A DNA stretch of 64,000 bases from Rubrivivax sp. (GCA_016719535.1 JADJYX010000020.1:198773-262772); one strand, 5' to 3'; positions 1-9,671 are shown, counted from the stretch's first letter. Program-made: numbers and translations. Notes: generated by a model from the letters alone, not told the origin.

Positions 1-228
1 AGTCCGATGGGCTGGGTATGAGGTCGAAAGGCTGAATACTGCGAGGTCATTCACATCGGATCGTCCTTGGCTGCGTCATTCAGCCAAGGCCTAAAACCAA
101 GTGACTCGGGGCAGGGGTAGCGTGCTGCTGCGCGACCCAGGCCCTCAAACTCAAATCAGTCAGCTACGCATGTAGAACCGTCCGGTGATGGCTTGCGGAC
201 GGGGGTTCGATTCCCCCCGGTTCCACCA
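1..228 (+). ncRNA. ssrA: tmRNA (ssrA), 3' part
   Basis: The window starts inside transfer-messenger RNA. The 3' end is diagnostic: GCATGTAGAACCG, a T-arm GGGGGTTCGATTCCCCCC and a terminal GGTTCCACCA, as in the tRNA-like domain of bacterial tmRNA. Upstream hairpins (for example CCTTGGCTG...CAGCCAAGG at about 65-90) fit its pseudoknots. The tag-peptide reading frame and 5' half lie outside the window. It rescues stalled ribosomes with SmpB. A strong terminator follows within 10 bases. Confidence 0.9.
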
Positions 229-235
229 TAATGTG

Positions 236-266
236 AAATCCCAACCCTTATCCGGTTGGGATTTTT
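236..266 (+). terminator. Rho-independent terminator of ssrA
   Basis: AATCCCAACC pairs with GGTTGGGATT across a short loop, followed by a T run (TTTTTC). It lies directly after the CCA end of tmRNA, as expected for its transcription stop. Confidence 0.85.
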
Positions 267-267
267 C

Positions 268-733
268 TTGCCCGTTCCCCCTGTGTTGGCGCGGTTTCCG
301 GCCTTTGCCCCTCGAGCACGCCGAACTCACGGCCCCTGCGGGCGCAATGGCTGGGGAAGGGGTGGGCAGTGACAACGGGATCAAGGAAGGCAGCCGGCCG
401 GCTGCACATGCTGGCTGCCCGTGAGATGCATTCGGCCGGAGAGGGTGATCACGGCGATGGCGGCGGCCTTCTGCTGCATGTCACCGACCGGTCATGCCCC
501 TGAGCACCCCCAGGGCCGGGCTGCGCCCAGCCCGCCCCCCGCGGGGGTCAAGCAAAGTGGCAAAGCCACATTTGCTTGAGCGTCTTCCGGTACACCACCC
601 CTGTCGGGAGGGGCCGCGAGATGGGCCTTGGCGTGGCGCATCGCAGTCGCCCCGAGCAGGCTGGCGCCAGCCTGACTGCCGCACGCGATCCGGCCCACAA
701 GGCGCGCGAGAACCCGCGCCAGGGGCTTGGTCT
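268..733. other. Gene-free stretch with a strong hairpin
   Basis: I see no supported gene between the ssrA terminator and the radical SAM stop codon. It holds a near-perfect hairpin at about 548-579 (TCAAGCAAA-GTGGC / GCCAC-TTTGCTTGA) preceded by a GC-rich segment with CCCCCGCGGGGG. The hairpin could end transcription of the minus-strand gene at 734 or be a dispersed palindromic repeat; the sequence alone does not decide. Confidence 0.5.
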
Positions 734-2635
734 TCATCCTTCCAGCGCCCGCGCGATGCAGTCGCGGGCCACCTTGGGCCTGGGCACTCGCACGTCGAAC
801 CAACGGCGCACGTCCTGCTCCAGGCCGATGCCGTGCATGAAGTTGTAGACCGCCTTTTTCAGGCCTTCGCCCAGCGCGTCGTGGTCGACGCCGGTGGCGT
901 CGCTGAAGGCGACGTCGTTCTTCGCAAAGCCCTGGAAGGGCGACGGGTGCAGCGTGACGCCAAATCGTGCGGGGTCCGTGCCCACGGGCGAATGCACGGT
1001 GCAGCTGAAGCGGTGGAAGAAGCCCGACTGGATGCAGCCCGCGGCAAACAACTGCCGCACATATTCCAGCGCATCCACGGTGTCCTGCACCGTCTGCGTC
1101 GGAAAGCCGTACATCAGGTAGGCATGCACCAGGATGCCGGCGTCGGCAAAGCCCTTGGTCACGCGCGCCACCTGGTCGACCGATACGCCCTTGTTCATCA
1201 GCGCCAGCAGCCGGTCCGACGCCACCTCGAGCCCGCCGGAGATGGCGATGCAGCCGCTGTCGGCCAGCTGCTGGCAAAGCCCGGGGCTGAAGGTCTTCTC
1301 GAAGCGCACGTTACCCCACCACGAGATGGCCACCTGGCGCCGCCGCAGTTCGGCAGCCAGGGCCTTCAGCGACTTCGGCGGCGCGGCTTCGTCGACGAAG
1401 TGGAAGCCGGTCTGCCCGGTCTCCTTCACGATGGCCTCGATGCGATCGACCAGCGTTTCGGCCGAGGCGGCGTCGTAGCGCGAGATGTAGTCCAGGCCCA
1501 CGTCGCAGAAGCTGCACTTCTTCCAGTAACAGCCATGCGCCACCGTGAGCTTGTTCCAGCGCCCGTCGGACCACAGCCGGTGCATGGGGTTGAGCAGGTC
1601 GAGCAGCGACAGGTAGCGGTCGATCGGCAGCCCGTCCCAGGTCGGCGTGCCCACGTCCTCGAACGGCACGTCGGGCTCGGTCCAGTTGACGTAGTTCACC
1701 GCACCCTCGTGGCGCACGAAGGTGCGCACCAGGCGGCTGCGCGAACGCCGGCCGCCCAGGTGCTCCAGCAGGGCCAGCAGCGGGCGCTCGCCGGCGTCGA
1801 GGGTGACATAGTCGAAGTGATCGAAGACGCGCGGCTCGGCCAGTTCGCGCAGCTCGGTGTTGACGAAGCCGCCGCCCAGGGCGGTGACGATGCGCGGATC
1901 GTGCGCCTTGATCGCCTGCGCGATGCGCAAGGCGCCGTAGACGGCGCCGGGAAAGGGCACCGACACCAGCACGAGCCCCGGCTGGTGGCGATCGATGGCG
2001 TCGCGCGTCAGCTGCTGCAGCAGGCGGTCGATCAGCGTCGGCGGCGCCGCCAGCGCCTCGGCCAGCGGTTCGAAGCCCGGCTGGCTCATCGCCAGACGCT
2101 CGCCGTAGCGCACGAATTCGAAGCGCGGGTCGATGGCCTCGCGCAGCAGGTCGGCGATGTCGTTGAGGTACAGCGTGGCCAGGTGGCGCGCGCGGTCCTG
2201 CACGCCCAGCGCGCCGAAGGCCCAGGCCAGCGGGTCGCCGCCCTCGGGGTCGACGTAGACCTCGAGCGCGTCGAAGCGCGGCCCTTCGGGCAGGAAGCAG
2301 CGGCTGCCGATGCGGTGCGCCAGTGTGGGGTCGCGGCCCTGCAGGAACGCGATCGTCGGATCGATGGTGGCGGCGTAGCGGTCGTAGGCGTCGACGAAGG
2401 CCTGCGCATGCGGCCCGCGTGACGTGCCGGGCCGGGCCAGCACCTCGTCGCGCACGGCGGCCAGGCCCCTGGCCGACAGCAGCGCCAGCGCCAGCGCGAG
2501 CGCCAGATCCTCCTGCACCGCCGGCACGCCGCGTGAGCGCAGAAAGCCCGTGAGGTAGGCAGTCGAGGGGTAGGGCGTATTGAGCTGCGTCATCGGGGCG
2601 ATGAGCGACAGCACGCGCAGCGGGGGCGGGGACAT
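734..2635 (-). CDS. B12-binding-domain radical SAM protein
   Basis: A 633-residue protein with an N-terminal cobalamin-binding-like region (about 10-200) beginning MSPPPLRVLSLIAP and PYPSTAYLTGFL, and a central radical SAM core. The iron-sulfur cluster motif is HGCYWKKCSFCD (Cys spacing x4, x2), a variant common in this B12-dependent subgroup. Such enzymes use S-adenosylmethionine, a 4Fe-4S cluster and often methylcobalamin to methylate or rearrange unreactive carbons; the substrate cannot be read from sequence. I chose the ATG at 2635 because the family homology begins there; the frame stays open 36 codons upstream. It stands alone with no pathway neighbours. Confidence 0.8.
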   Translation of the reverse strand: MSPPPLRVLSLIAPMTQLNTPYPSTAYLTGFLRSRGVPAVQEDLALALALALLSARGLAAVRDEVLARPGTSRGPHAQAFVDAYDRYAATIDPTIAFLQGRDPTLAHRIGSRCFLPEGPRFDALEVYVDPEGGDPLAWAFGALGVQDRARHLATLYLNDIADLLREAIDPRFEFVRYGERLAMSQPGFEPLAEALAAPPTLIDRLLQQLTRDAIDRHQPGLVLVSVPFPGAVYGALRIAQAIKAHDPRIVTALGGGFVNTELRELAEPRVFDHFDYVTLDAGERPLLALLEHLGGRRSRSRLVRTFVRHEGAVNYVNWTEPDVPFEDVGTPTWDGLPIDRYLSLLDLLNPMHRLWSDGRWNKLTVAHGCYWKKCSFCDVGLDYISRYDAASAETLVDRIEAIVKETGQTGFHFVDEAAPPKSLKALAAELRRRQVAISWWGNVRFEKTFSPGLCQQLADSGCIAISGGLEVASDRLLALMNKGVSVDQVARVTKGFADAGILVHAYLMYGFPTQTVQDTVDALEYVRQLFAAGCIQSGFFHRFSCTVHSPVGTDPARFGVTLHPSPFQGFAKNDVAFSDATGVDHDALGEGLKKAVYNFMHGIGLEQDVRRWFDVRVPRPKVARDCIARALEG

Positions 2636-2775
2636 GGCGGACTGGGGTGGCGGTCGTCGATTGTCCGTCGCCAGAGCCGGCTGCACCGGCCCCGCCAGGT
2701 ACAAGGGCCTGGCGCTCGCGCGCCAGGCCCTGTCGGGAGACACCCGCCGGCACGAGGCTCAGGCCGGCTGCGGCC

Positions 2776-4965
2776 TCAGCGTGAGGCGGCCGACGCGGCC
2801 GGGGCCGCGGCTTCCGACGCCGCGGCCGGAGCCGCAGCAGGCGCAGGCATCGCGGCCGGAGCCGTCACCGCAGCCGGCGCGGCATGCGGGGCCGGCGCCT
2901 TGGCGGTGGTCGACATCGGCAGCAGCGGCACGATCAGCAGCGCGACGATGTTGATGATCTTGATCAGCGGATTGACGGCCGGGCCGGCGGTGTCCTTGTA
3001 GGGGTCGCCCACGGTGTCGCCCGTCACGGCCGCCTTGTGGGCCTCGCCGCCCTTCTTGTGCATGGTGCCGTTGGCGTCGGCGAAGCCTTCCTCGATCAGC
3101 TTCTTGGCGTTGTCCCAGGCGCCGCCGCCCGTGCACATGCTGATGCCGACGAACAGGCCGGTGACGATGGTGCCCATCAGCAGGCCGCCCAGCGCGGCCG
3201 GGCCGAGCAGCATGCCCACCAGGATGGGGGCCACCACCGGCAGCAGCGACGGCACGATCATTTCCTTGATCGCCGCCGTGGTCAGCATGTCGACCGCCGC
3301 GCTGTAGTCGGGCTTGCGCTTGTTGGCCATGATGGCGCCGTCGGCAAACTGCTTGCGCACCTCCACCACCACCGCACCGGCGGCGCGGCCGACCGCTTCC
3401 ATCGCCATGGCGCCGAAGAGGTAGGGGATGAGGCCGCCGATGAACAGGCCGACGATCACCTTGTGGTCGGAGAGGTCGAAGGACAGCACCATGCCGCGCG
3501 CTTCCAGCGCGTGGGTGTAGTCGGCAAACAGCACCAGCGCGGCCAGGCCCGCCGAGCCGATCGCATAACCCTTGGTCACCGCCTTGGTGGTGTTGCCCAC
3601 GGCGTCCAGCGGGTCGGTGACGTCGCGCACGCTGCTGGGCAGCTCGGCCATCTCGGCAATGCCGCCGGCGTTGTCGGTGATGGGGCCGTAGGCGTCCAGC
3701 GCCACCACGATGCCGGCCATGCTCAGCATCGAGGTGGCGGCGATGGCGATGCCGTACAGGCCGCCCAGCGCATGGGCCGCATAGATGGCCAGGCAGATGA
3801 AGGCCACCGGCCAGGCGGTGGACTTCATCGACACGCCCAGGCCGGCGATGATGTTGGTGCCATGGCCGGTGGTGGAGGCCTGCGCGATGTGCTGCACCGG
3901 CTTGTATTGCGTGCCGGTATAGAACTCGGTGATCCACACCATCGCGGCGGTGAGGACCAGGCCCACCACGCAGGCGCCGAACAGGCGCAGGTGCGTGCCC
4001 GCGCCCAGCGCATCGGCCGGCATCACCGCGGCGGTGACGAAGTAGAAGGCCACCAGCGAGATCACGCCGGCGACGATCAGGCCCTTGTACAGCGCCGGCA
4101 TCACGTTCTTCATGCCCGGGCTGGCCTTGACGAAGCCGCAGCCGATGATCGACGCGATGATCGACACGCCGCCCAGCGCCAGCGGGTAGATGACGGCCTG
4201 CAGCGCGGCGTTCTTGACCATCAGCGCGCCCAGCGCCATCGCGGCGATCAGCGTCACCGCATAGGTCTCGAACAGGTCGGCGGCCATGCCGGCGCAGTCG
4301 CCGACGTTGTCACCCACGTTGTCGGCGATCACCGCCGGGTTGCGCGGGTCGTCCTCGGGGATGCCGGCTTCCACCTTGCCCACCAGGTCGGCGCCGACGT
4401 CGGCGCCCTTGGTGAAGATGCCGCCGCCCAGGCGCGCGAAGATCGAGATCAGCGAGGAGCCGAAGGCCAGGCCGAGCAGCGGTTTCAGGGTCTCGGAGTC
4501 GGCGTTGGTGCCGCCGCTGACGTACCAGAAGAAGAGGCTGACGCCCAGCAGCCCGAGGCCGACCACCAGCATGCCGGTGATGGCGCCGCCCTTGAAGGCC
4601 ACGTCCAGCGCCGGGCCGATGCCCTTGGTGGCGGCCTGCGCCGTGCGCACGTTGGCGCGCACCGAGACGTTCATGCCGATGAAGCCGCAGGCGCCCGAGA
4701 GCACCGCGCCAATCACAAAGCCGATGGCCGTCTTGGTGCCGAGGAAGACGAAGATGAGGACGGCCAGCACCACGCCGACGATGGCGATGGTCTTGTACTG
4801 CCGCGCCAGGTAGGCCGCAGCCCCCTGCTGGATCGCGCCGGCGATCTCCTGCATGCGGGCATTGCCCGCGTCCTGGTTCAGGATCCAGCTGCGCTGGACG
4901 AACCCGTAGATGACGGCCGCAAGGCCGCAGGCCAGCGCTAGATAGAGCGCCATCGTCGTCGACAT
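2776..4965 (-). CDS. hppA: Membrane-bound proton-pumping pyrophosphatase
   Basis: A 729-residue polytopic inner-membrane protein that couples pyrophosphate hydrolysis to ion pumping. The catalytic loop DNVGDNVGD is at about 215-223, preceded by GGGIFTKGADVGADLVGK. The motif GNTTKAVTKGYAIGSAG carries Lys where potassium-dependent enzymes have Ala, pointing to the potassium-independent, proton-pumping subclass. The ATG at 4965 has a good ribosome site (GGAG, 8-9 bases upstream). The C-terminus is unusual: about 40 residues rich in Ala and Pro after the last helix, making it longer than the usual 670-700. It is divergent from the soluble pyrophosphatase gene at 5204. Confidence 0.95.
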   Translation of the reverse strand: MSTTMALYLALACGLAAVIYGFVQRSWILNQDAGNARMQEIAGAIQQGAAAYLARQYKTIAIVGVVLAVLIFVFLGTKTAIGFVIGAVLSGACGFIGMNVSVRANVRTAQAATKGIGPALDVAFKGGAITGMLVVGLGLLGVSLFFWYVSGGTNADSETLKPLLGLAFGSSLISIFARLGGGIFTKGADVGADLVGKVEAGIPEDDPRNPAVIADNVGDNVGDCAGMAADLFETYAVTLIAAMALGALMVKNAALQAVIYPLALGGVSIIASIIGCGFVKASPGMKNVMPALYKGLIVAGVISLVAFYFVTAAVMPADALGAGTHLRLFGACVVGLVLTAAMVWITEFYTGTQYKPVQHIAQASTTGHGTNIIAGLGVSMKSTAWPVAFICLAIYAAHALGGLYGIAIAATSMLSMAGIVVALDAYGPITDNAGGIAEMAELPSSVRDVTDPLDAVGNTTKAVTKGYAIGSAGLAALVLFADYTHALEARGMVLSFDLSDHKVIVGLFIGGLIPYLFGAMAMEAVGRAAGAVVVEVRKQFADGAIMANKRKPDYSAAVDMLTTAAIKEMIVPSLLPVVAPILVGMLLGPAALGGLLMGTIVTGLFVGISMCTGGGAWDNAKKLIEEGFADANGTMHKKGGEAHKAAVTGDTVGDPYKDTAGPAVNPLIKIINIVALLIVPLLPMSTTAKAPAPHAAPAAVTAPAAMPAPAAAPAAASEAAAPAASAASR

Positions 4966-5203
4966 GGAGTGATCTCCTTCCTCGTTCCGGTCTTTGTTGA
5001 ATGCTCGAGAAGGCGTCTTTGGCACGGCCGCGACCCTCGGGGCCGTGCCGGACGCCTCGCGCGGGGGATGCTATACGGGATGGCGATGCCCGCCGGCATG
5101 GGTTTTCCACCGGTTGCGAGGGCCTTGCGATGCGTCAACGAGCCGTCAGGCCGTGGCAAGCCGCCTGCCTAGAATCGGCGCCCGGACAACCCGAGAATCC
5201 CCC

Positions 5204-5746
5204 ATGAGCCTGCACAACGTGACCCCGGGCGCCAAGGCGCCGGCCGAGTTCAACGTCATCATCGAGATTCCGATGAACGCCGACCCGATCAAATACGAGG
5301 TCGACGAGGAAAGCGGGGCGTTGTTCGTCGACCGCTTCATGGCCACCTCGATGCACTACCCGTGCAACTACGGCTACATCCCGCAGACGCTGGCCGACGA
5401 CGGCGACCCGGTGGATGTGCTGGTCATGACGCCGGTGCCGCTGATCCCGGGCGTGGTGGTCACCTGCCGGCCGCTGGGCGTGCTGAAGATGGACGACGAA
5501 GCCGGCGGCGACAACAAGCTGCTGGCGGTGCCGGTGGACAAGATCCTGTCGATCTACAGCCAGTGGAAGAAGCCCGAGGACCTGAATCCGTTGCGGCTGA
5601 AGACCATCCAGCATTTCTTCGAGCACTACAAGGACCTGGAAGAAGGCAAGTGGGTCAAGGTGCTGGGCTGGGAAGGCCCCGACAGCGCGCGCCAGGAGGT
5701 CGTCACCGGCATGGCCAACTGGACCCAGATCCACCGCAAGGCCTGA
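5204..5746 (+). CDS. ppa: Soluble inorganic pyrophosphatase
   Basis: A 180-residue family I pyrophosphatase, full length for the family. It hydrolyses cytosolic pyrophosphate to phosphate with magnesium and pulls biosynthesis forward. Seen motifs: YEVDEESGALFVDR, YPCNYGYIPQT and the signature DGDPVDVLVMT with its metal-binding aspartates, then EHYKDLEEGKWV near the C-terminus. Start ATG at 5204 begins the conserved MSLHNVTPG. It is divergent from hppA across 238 bp, so the two pyrophosphatases probably share a control region. Confidence 0.97.
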   Translation: MSLHNVTPGAKAPAEFNVIIEIPMNADPIKYEVDEESGALFVDRFMATSMHYPCNYGYIPQTLADDGDPVDVLVMTPVPLIPGVVVTCRPLGVLKMDDEAGGDNKLLAVPVDKILSIYSQWKKPEDLNPLRLKTIQHFFEHYKDLEEGKWVKVLGWEGPDSARQEVVTGMANWTQIHRKA

Positions 5747-5760
5747 GGGCCGGCGGACCG

Positions 5761-6969
5761 TCAGTCCGGCGCCGGCGCCGGGCCTGCCATCGGGGCCACC
5801 TGCGGGTGGCCTTCGCCGTTCTTGAACGGGTTGTGCTCGTGCAACTCGTCCACATACTGGCCGATGCCTTCGCGTTCGCGCGCCAGCGCCTCGGCGATGG
5901 CGGCGGCAAAGCGTGCGTCAGCCACCTGGTGCGCCGATGCCGTGCCCACCGGCAGCAGGCCACGCGCCATCTTGTGCTCCCCCTGCGCACCGCCCTCGAA
6001 GCGCGTATAGCCGTTGGCGAGGCACCATTGCAGCGGCTGGTAGTAGCAGGCCTCGAAGTGCAGGCAGGGCACGTGCACCGTGGCGCCCCAGTAACGGCCC
6101 CAGGCGGCGCGGTGGTCGGCGTCGACCGCGATCAGCGAACAGGCGATCGGCGCGCCGCCCCGGTGGGCCACGAACAGCACCCAGTGCTGCGGCATCGTGG
6201 CCGCCATGCGGCGGAAGAAGTCGCGCGTGAGGTAGGGCGTCGAGTGGTGGGCGCGGTAGGTCAGCGTGTAGCAATGGTGGAAGAAGCACCACAGCGCATC
6301 GTCGATTGCCGCGCCCTCGTGAACGGTGAGGCTCACGCCGGCCTCGGCGACGCGCCGCCGCTCCTGCAGGATCTTCTTGCGCTTGTCGCGCTGCAGGCGC
6401 TGCAGCAGGCCGTTGAAATCCCGCACCGGGTCGGTCGCATCCTGCTGCCAGTGAAACTGCACGCCGTGGCGGATCATCCAGCCGGCACGCTCGAAGGCCG
6501 CCTGGTCGGCCCCGTCGAGAAACAGCACGTGGGCCGATGACAGCCCGGTCTGTCGTGTGAAGCGGTCGATGGCATCGACCAGCCGGTCGCGCCAGCCGTC
6601 GTCCTCGGCCAGCAGCCGGCTGCCCGGCACCGGCGTGAAGGGCACCGCGCACAGCGCCTTCGGGTAGTAGGCCAGGCCATGCCGGCGGTAGGCATCGGCC
6701 CACGACCAGTCGAAGACATATTCGCCGTAGGAGTGATCCTTCAGGTAGAGCGCGCAGGCCGCGCGCAGCTGGTCGCCTTCGTGCAGCGTCAGCCAGGCCG
6801 GCTGCCAGCCGGTGGCGGCATCGGCCGAGCCCGAGGCCTCGAGCGCCAGCAGGTATTCATGGCGCATGAACGGCGTCGGACGGGCCTGCCGCTGCAGCAG
6901 CCGGTTCCAGCCGGCGGCCGGCACCTCGGTGGCAGCGGCGTGAACCCGGATGAGATACTCGCTCGTCAA
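5761..6969 (-). CDS. GNAT-fold acyltransferase-like protein (PF04339 type)
   Basis: A 402-residue cytosolic protein of the family labelled peptidoglycan biosynthesis/recognition or DUF482. Its C-terminal half has GNAT/FemAB-like features: DKRKKILQERRRV, FHHCYTLTYRAH, HFEACYYQPLQWC and FEGGAQGEHKMARG. The true substrate is unknown; other members are only predicted N-acyltransferases. The frame starts with TTG at 6969 preceded by a GGAG about 12 bases upstream; the next ATG would remove the conserved N-terminus. It is convergent with ppa (14 bp apart) and divergent from nadE (29 bp apart). Confidence 0.75.
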   Translation of the reverse strand: MTSEYLIRVHAAATEVPAAGWNRLLQRQARPTPFMRHEYLLALEASGSADAATGWQPAWLTLHEGDQLRAACALYLKDHSYGEYVFDWSWADAYRRHGLAYYPKALCAVPFTPVPGSRLLAEDDGWRDRLVDAIDRFTRQTGLSSAHVLFLDGADQAAFERAGWMIRHGVQFHWQQDATDPVRDFNGLLQRLQRDKRKKILQERRRVAEAGVSLTVHEGAAIDDALWCFFHHCYTLTYRAHHSTPYLTRDFFRRMAATMPQHWVLFVAHRGGAPIACSLIAVDADHRAAWGRYWGATVHVPCLHFEACYYQPLQWCLANGYTRFEGGAQGEHKMARGLLPVGTASAHQVADARFAAAIAEALAREREGIGQYVDELHEHNPFKNGEGHPQVAPMAGPAPAPD

Positions 6970-6998
6970 ATGAAGGTCACTCCGCGGGGTCTGGCGAG

Positions 6999-8681
6999 AT
7001 GAAGGTCGTACTGGCGCAGTTCAACGCCACCGTGGGTGACCTGGCCGGCAACGCCCGCCGCCTGGCGCAGGTCGCGCGCCAGGCCCATGCCGACGGTGCC
7101 CGCGTGGTGCTGGCCCCCGAACTGGCGCTGTGCGGCTACCCGCCCGAGGACCTGCTGCTGCGCCCGGCCTTCATGCAGGCCTGCCGGGAGGCGCTGCAGG
7201 GCCTGGCGGCCGATCTGTCGGACTGTGAAGGGCTGCATGTGATCGTCGGCCACCCGCACCAGCTCGGCGAGCGCGGCGATGTTAGGTCGAAGTCGCACCT
7301 CGTGCAGAAGCGGCTCAATGCGGCCTCGGTGCTGAGCGGGGGACACGTGCTGGCAACCTACTGCAAGCGCGAACTGCCCAACTACCAGGTGTTCGACGAG
7401 CGCCGTTATTTCGCGTCGGGCCGCGACGAGGGGCAGGGTCCCGTCGTCTTTGCGGTCGACGGCGTGCGCTTCGGTGTGCTCATCTGCGAGGACGCCTGGT
7501 TCGACGAGCCGGCGCGGCTGGCGCGCGACGCCGGCGCGCAGGTGCTGTGCGTGCTCAACGCCTCGCCCTTCCACATCGACAAGGCCGACGAACGCGAGCA
7601 GCGCATGGCCGAGCGCGCGCGCCAGACCGGGCTGCCGCTGCTGTATGCACACCTGGTCGGCGGGCAGGACGAGGTGGTCTTCGACGGCGCCTCGTTCGCG
7701 GTCGATGCGCAGGGGCGCATCGTGGCGCGCGCGGCCTCGTTCGCCGAGGACAGCCTGCTGGTGAGCTTCGATGCCGACCGCGTGCCCGGCGGCCGCCTCG
7801 AGCCGGTGCCGCCGATCGAGGAACAGGCCTGGGCCGCGCTGGTCACCGGCGTGCGCGACTATGTCGGCAAGAACGGATTCCCGGGCGCGATCATCGGCCT
7901 GTCGGGTGGCGTCGACTCGGCGCTGGTGCTGGCGCTGGCCGTCGATGCGCTGGGCGCCGAGCGCGTGCGCACGGTGATGATGCCCTCGCCGTATACGGCC
8001 GAGATCTCGTGGCTCGATGCGCGCGCCATGGCCGCGCGGCTGGGCGTGCGCTACGAGGAGCTGGCGATCGCGCCGATGTTCGACGCCTTCCGCCAGACGC
8101 TGGCGCCGCAGTTCGCGGGCCTGGCCGAGGACGCGACCGAAGAGAACCTGCAGGCGCGCATCCGCGGCACGCTGCTGATGGCCTTGTCCAACAAGACCGG
8201 CTGGATCGTGCTGACCACCGGCAACAAGAGCGAGATGGCCACCGGCTACTGCACGCTGTACGGTGACATGGCCGGTGGCTTTGCGGTCATCAAGGATGTC
8301 GTCAAGACCCTGGTCTATCGCCTGTGCGACTGGAAGAACCGACAGCCCAACCGCCGCGCCGACGGCAGCGTGGGCCCCGTGATCCCCGAGCGCATCCTCA
8401 CGCGCGCGCCCTCGGCGGAACTGCGCCCCGACCAGACCGACCAGGACAGCCTGCCGCCGTACGACGTGCTCGACGGCATCCTGTCGATGTACATGGAGAA
8501 CGACCACGCCATCGAGGACATCATCGCCGCCGGCTACGAGCGCGCCGATGTCGAGAAGGTGACGCGGCTGATCAAGCTCAACGAGTACAAGCGGCGCCAG
8601 TCGCCGGTGGGCATCCGCATCACGCACCGGGCCTTCGGGCGCGACTGGCGCTACCCCATCACCTCGAAGTTCCGTGCTTAA
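6999..8681 (+). CDS. nadE: Glutamine-dependent NAD+ synthase
   Basis: A 560-residue two-domain enzyme making NAD+ from deamido-NAD+, ATP and glutamine. The N-terminal nitrilase-type amidase domain shows the Glu-Lys-Cys triad context (APELALCGYPPEDLL, CKRELPNY, LICEDAW with Cys near 166). The C-terminal synthetase domain has the ATP-pyrophosphatase loop GLSGGVDSA near residue 300 and TTGNKSEMATGY. Length and both domains are standard for the long NadE. The PII gene follows 33 bp downstream, so the two are probably cotranscribed. Confidence 0.96.
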   Translation: MKVVLAQFNATVGDLAGNARRLAQVARQAHADGARVVLAPELALCGYPPEDLLLRPAFMQACREALQGLAADLSDCEGLHVIVGHPHQLGERGDVRSKSHLVQKRLNAASVLSGGHVLATYCKRELPNYQVFDERRYFASGRDEGQGPVVFAVDGVRFGVLICEDAWFDEPARLARDAGAQVLCVLNASPFHIDKADEREQRMAERARQTGLPLLYAHLVGGQDEVVFDGASFAVDAQGRIVARAASFAEDSLLVSFDADRVPGGRLEPVPPIEEQAWAALVTGVRDYVGKNGFPGAIIGLSGGVDSALVLALAVDALGAERVRTVMMPSPYTAEISWLDARAMAARLGVRYEELAIAPMFDAFRQTLAPQFAGLAEDATEENLQARIRGTLLMALSNKTGWIVLTTGNKSEMATGYCTLYGDMAGGFAVIKDVVKTLVYRLCDWKNRQPNRRADGSVGPVIPERILTRAPSAELRPDQTDQDSLPPYDVLDGILSMYMENDHAIEDIIAAGYERADVEKVTRLIKLNEYKRRQSPVGIRITHRAFGRDWRYPITSKFRA

Positions 8682-8714
8682 ATCGAGTCAGTCGAAACCC
8701 GTGTTGGAGCCGCG

Positions 8715-9053
8715 ATGAAACAGATCACCGCCATCATCAAGCCGTTCAAGCTCGAGGAGGTGCGCGAGGCGCTCGGCGACGTGGGCGTGTCGGGTCTGAC
8801 GGTCACCGAGGTCAAGGGTTTCGGCCGCCAGAAGGGCCATACCGAGCTCTACCGCGGCGCCGAGTACGTGGTCGACTTCCTGCCCAAGGTGAAGGTCGAG
8901 GTGGTGGTCAAGGACAGCGACGTCGAGCGCTGCATCGAGGCCATCGTCAAGGCGGCCAAGACCGGCAAGATCGGCGACGGCAAGATCTTCGTCACGCCGG
9001 TCGAGCAGGTGGTGCGCATCCGCACCGGCGAGACCGACGAAGCCGCGGTCTGA
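8715..9053 (+). CDS. glnB: Nitrogen regulatory protein P-II
   Basis: A 112-residue PII signal protein, exact family length. It senses 2-oxoglutarate and ATP/ADP and controls GlnE, NtrB and other partners. The T-loop contains the uridylylated tyrosine (GAEYVVDFLPKVK), after KGFGRQKGHTELYRG, and the second signature GDGKIFVTPVEQVVRIRTGE is present. Its place behind nadE rather than beside amtB favours GlnB over GlnK, as in other Burkholderiales. Confidence 0.93.
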   Translation: MKQITAIIKPFKLEEVREALGDVGVSGLTVTEVKGFGRQKGHTELYRGAEYVVDFLPKVKVEVVVKDSDVERCIEAIVKAAKTGKIGDGKIFVTPVEQVVRIRTGETDEAAV

Positions 9054-9074
9054 ACGGCTCCCCGGCCGTCCCGT

Positions 9075-9671
9075 TCAGGTGCGGCTGAGGTCCGATGCAC
9101 CGGCCGCCGCGGGCAGCGCGGTGGCGATGCGATCGAGCAAGGCTTCGGGTTCGCGCTCCACGATCAACAACCGCGCCTGCGCCTCGGTGACGAACTGCTC
9201 GCGCACGGTGTCCTGCAGGAAGGCCAGCAGCGGGTCGTAGTAGCCCGCGGTGTTGAGCAGCGCGATCGGCCGCTGGTGGTAGCCCAGCTGGCGCCAGGTC
9301 CAGACCTCGAACAGTTCCTCGAAGGTCCCCAGCCCGCCGGGCAGTGCGACGAAGGCATCGGCACGCTCGGCCATCATCTGCTTGCGCACGTGCATCGTGG
9401 GGACGACGTGCAACTCGTCCAGGCCGCGGTGGCCGACCTCGCGCTGCATCAGGGATTGCGGGATCACGCCGGTGACCCAGGCGCCGCCCGCGCGTGCGGC
9501 ATCGGCCACGGTGCCCATCAGGCCGACATTGCCGCCGCCATAGACCAGGTTCCAGCCGCGGCGCGCGAGACTGCGCCCGACGGCGCCGGCGCCGGCGGCG
9601 TCGGCGAACGCCGGCTGCGCGCCATGTCGCGAGCCGCAGAAGACGCACAGCGTGGTCTTGCGCTCGCTCAT
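9075..9671 (-). CDS. LOG-family nucleotide 5'-monophosphate phosphoribohydrolase
   Basis: A 198-residue LONELY GUY family protein. The two signature motifs are clear: GGGNVGLMG and PGGLGTFEELFEVWTW. Family members release the base from cytokinin riboside or other nucleoside monophosphates and were long annotated as lysine decarboxylases. Start ATG at 9671 opens the conserved MSERKTTLCVFCGSR and overlaps the dgkA stop codon by 4 bp (ATGA), so it is the last gene of the minus-strand run that begins at the sigma factor. It is convergent with glnB. Confidence 0.88.
   Translation of the reverse strand: MSERKTTLCVFCGSRHGAQPAFADAAGAGAVGRSLARRGWNLVYGGGNVGLMGTVADAARAGGAWVTGVIPQSLMQREVGHRGLDELHVVPTMHVRKQMMAERADAFVALPGGLGTFEELFEVWTWRQLGYHQRPIALLNTAGYYDPLLAFLQDTVREQFVTEAQARLLIVEREPEALLDRIATALPAAAGASDLSRT

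Noticed and set aside
494..2422. 642-codon plus-strand frame opposite the radical SAM gene
   Set aside because: Antisense shadow: composition rich in His, Arg and Gln, no domain, and the minus-strand frame has clear motifs.
2884..4941. 685-codon plus-strand frame opposite hppA
   Set aside because: Shadow frame with repetitive His/Asp/Gly content, typical of the strand opposite a GC-rich membrane protein gene.
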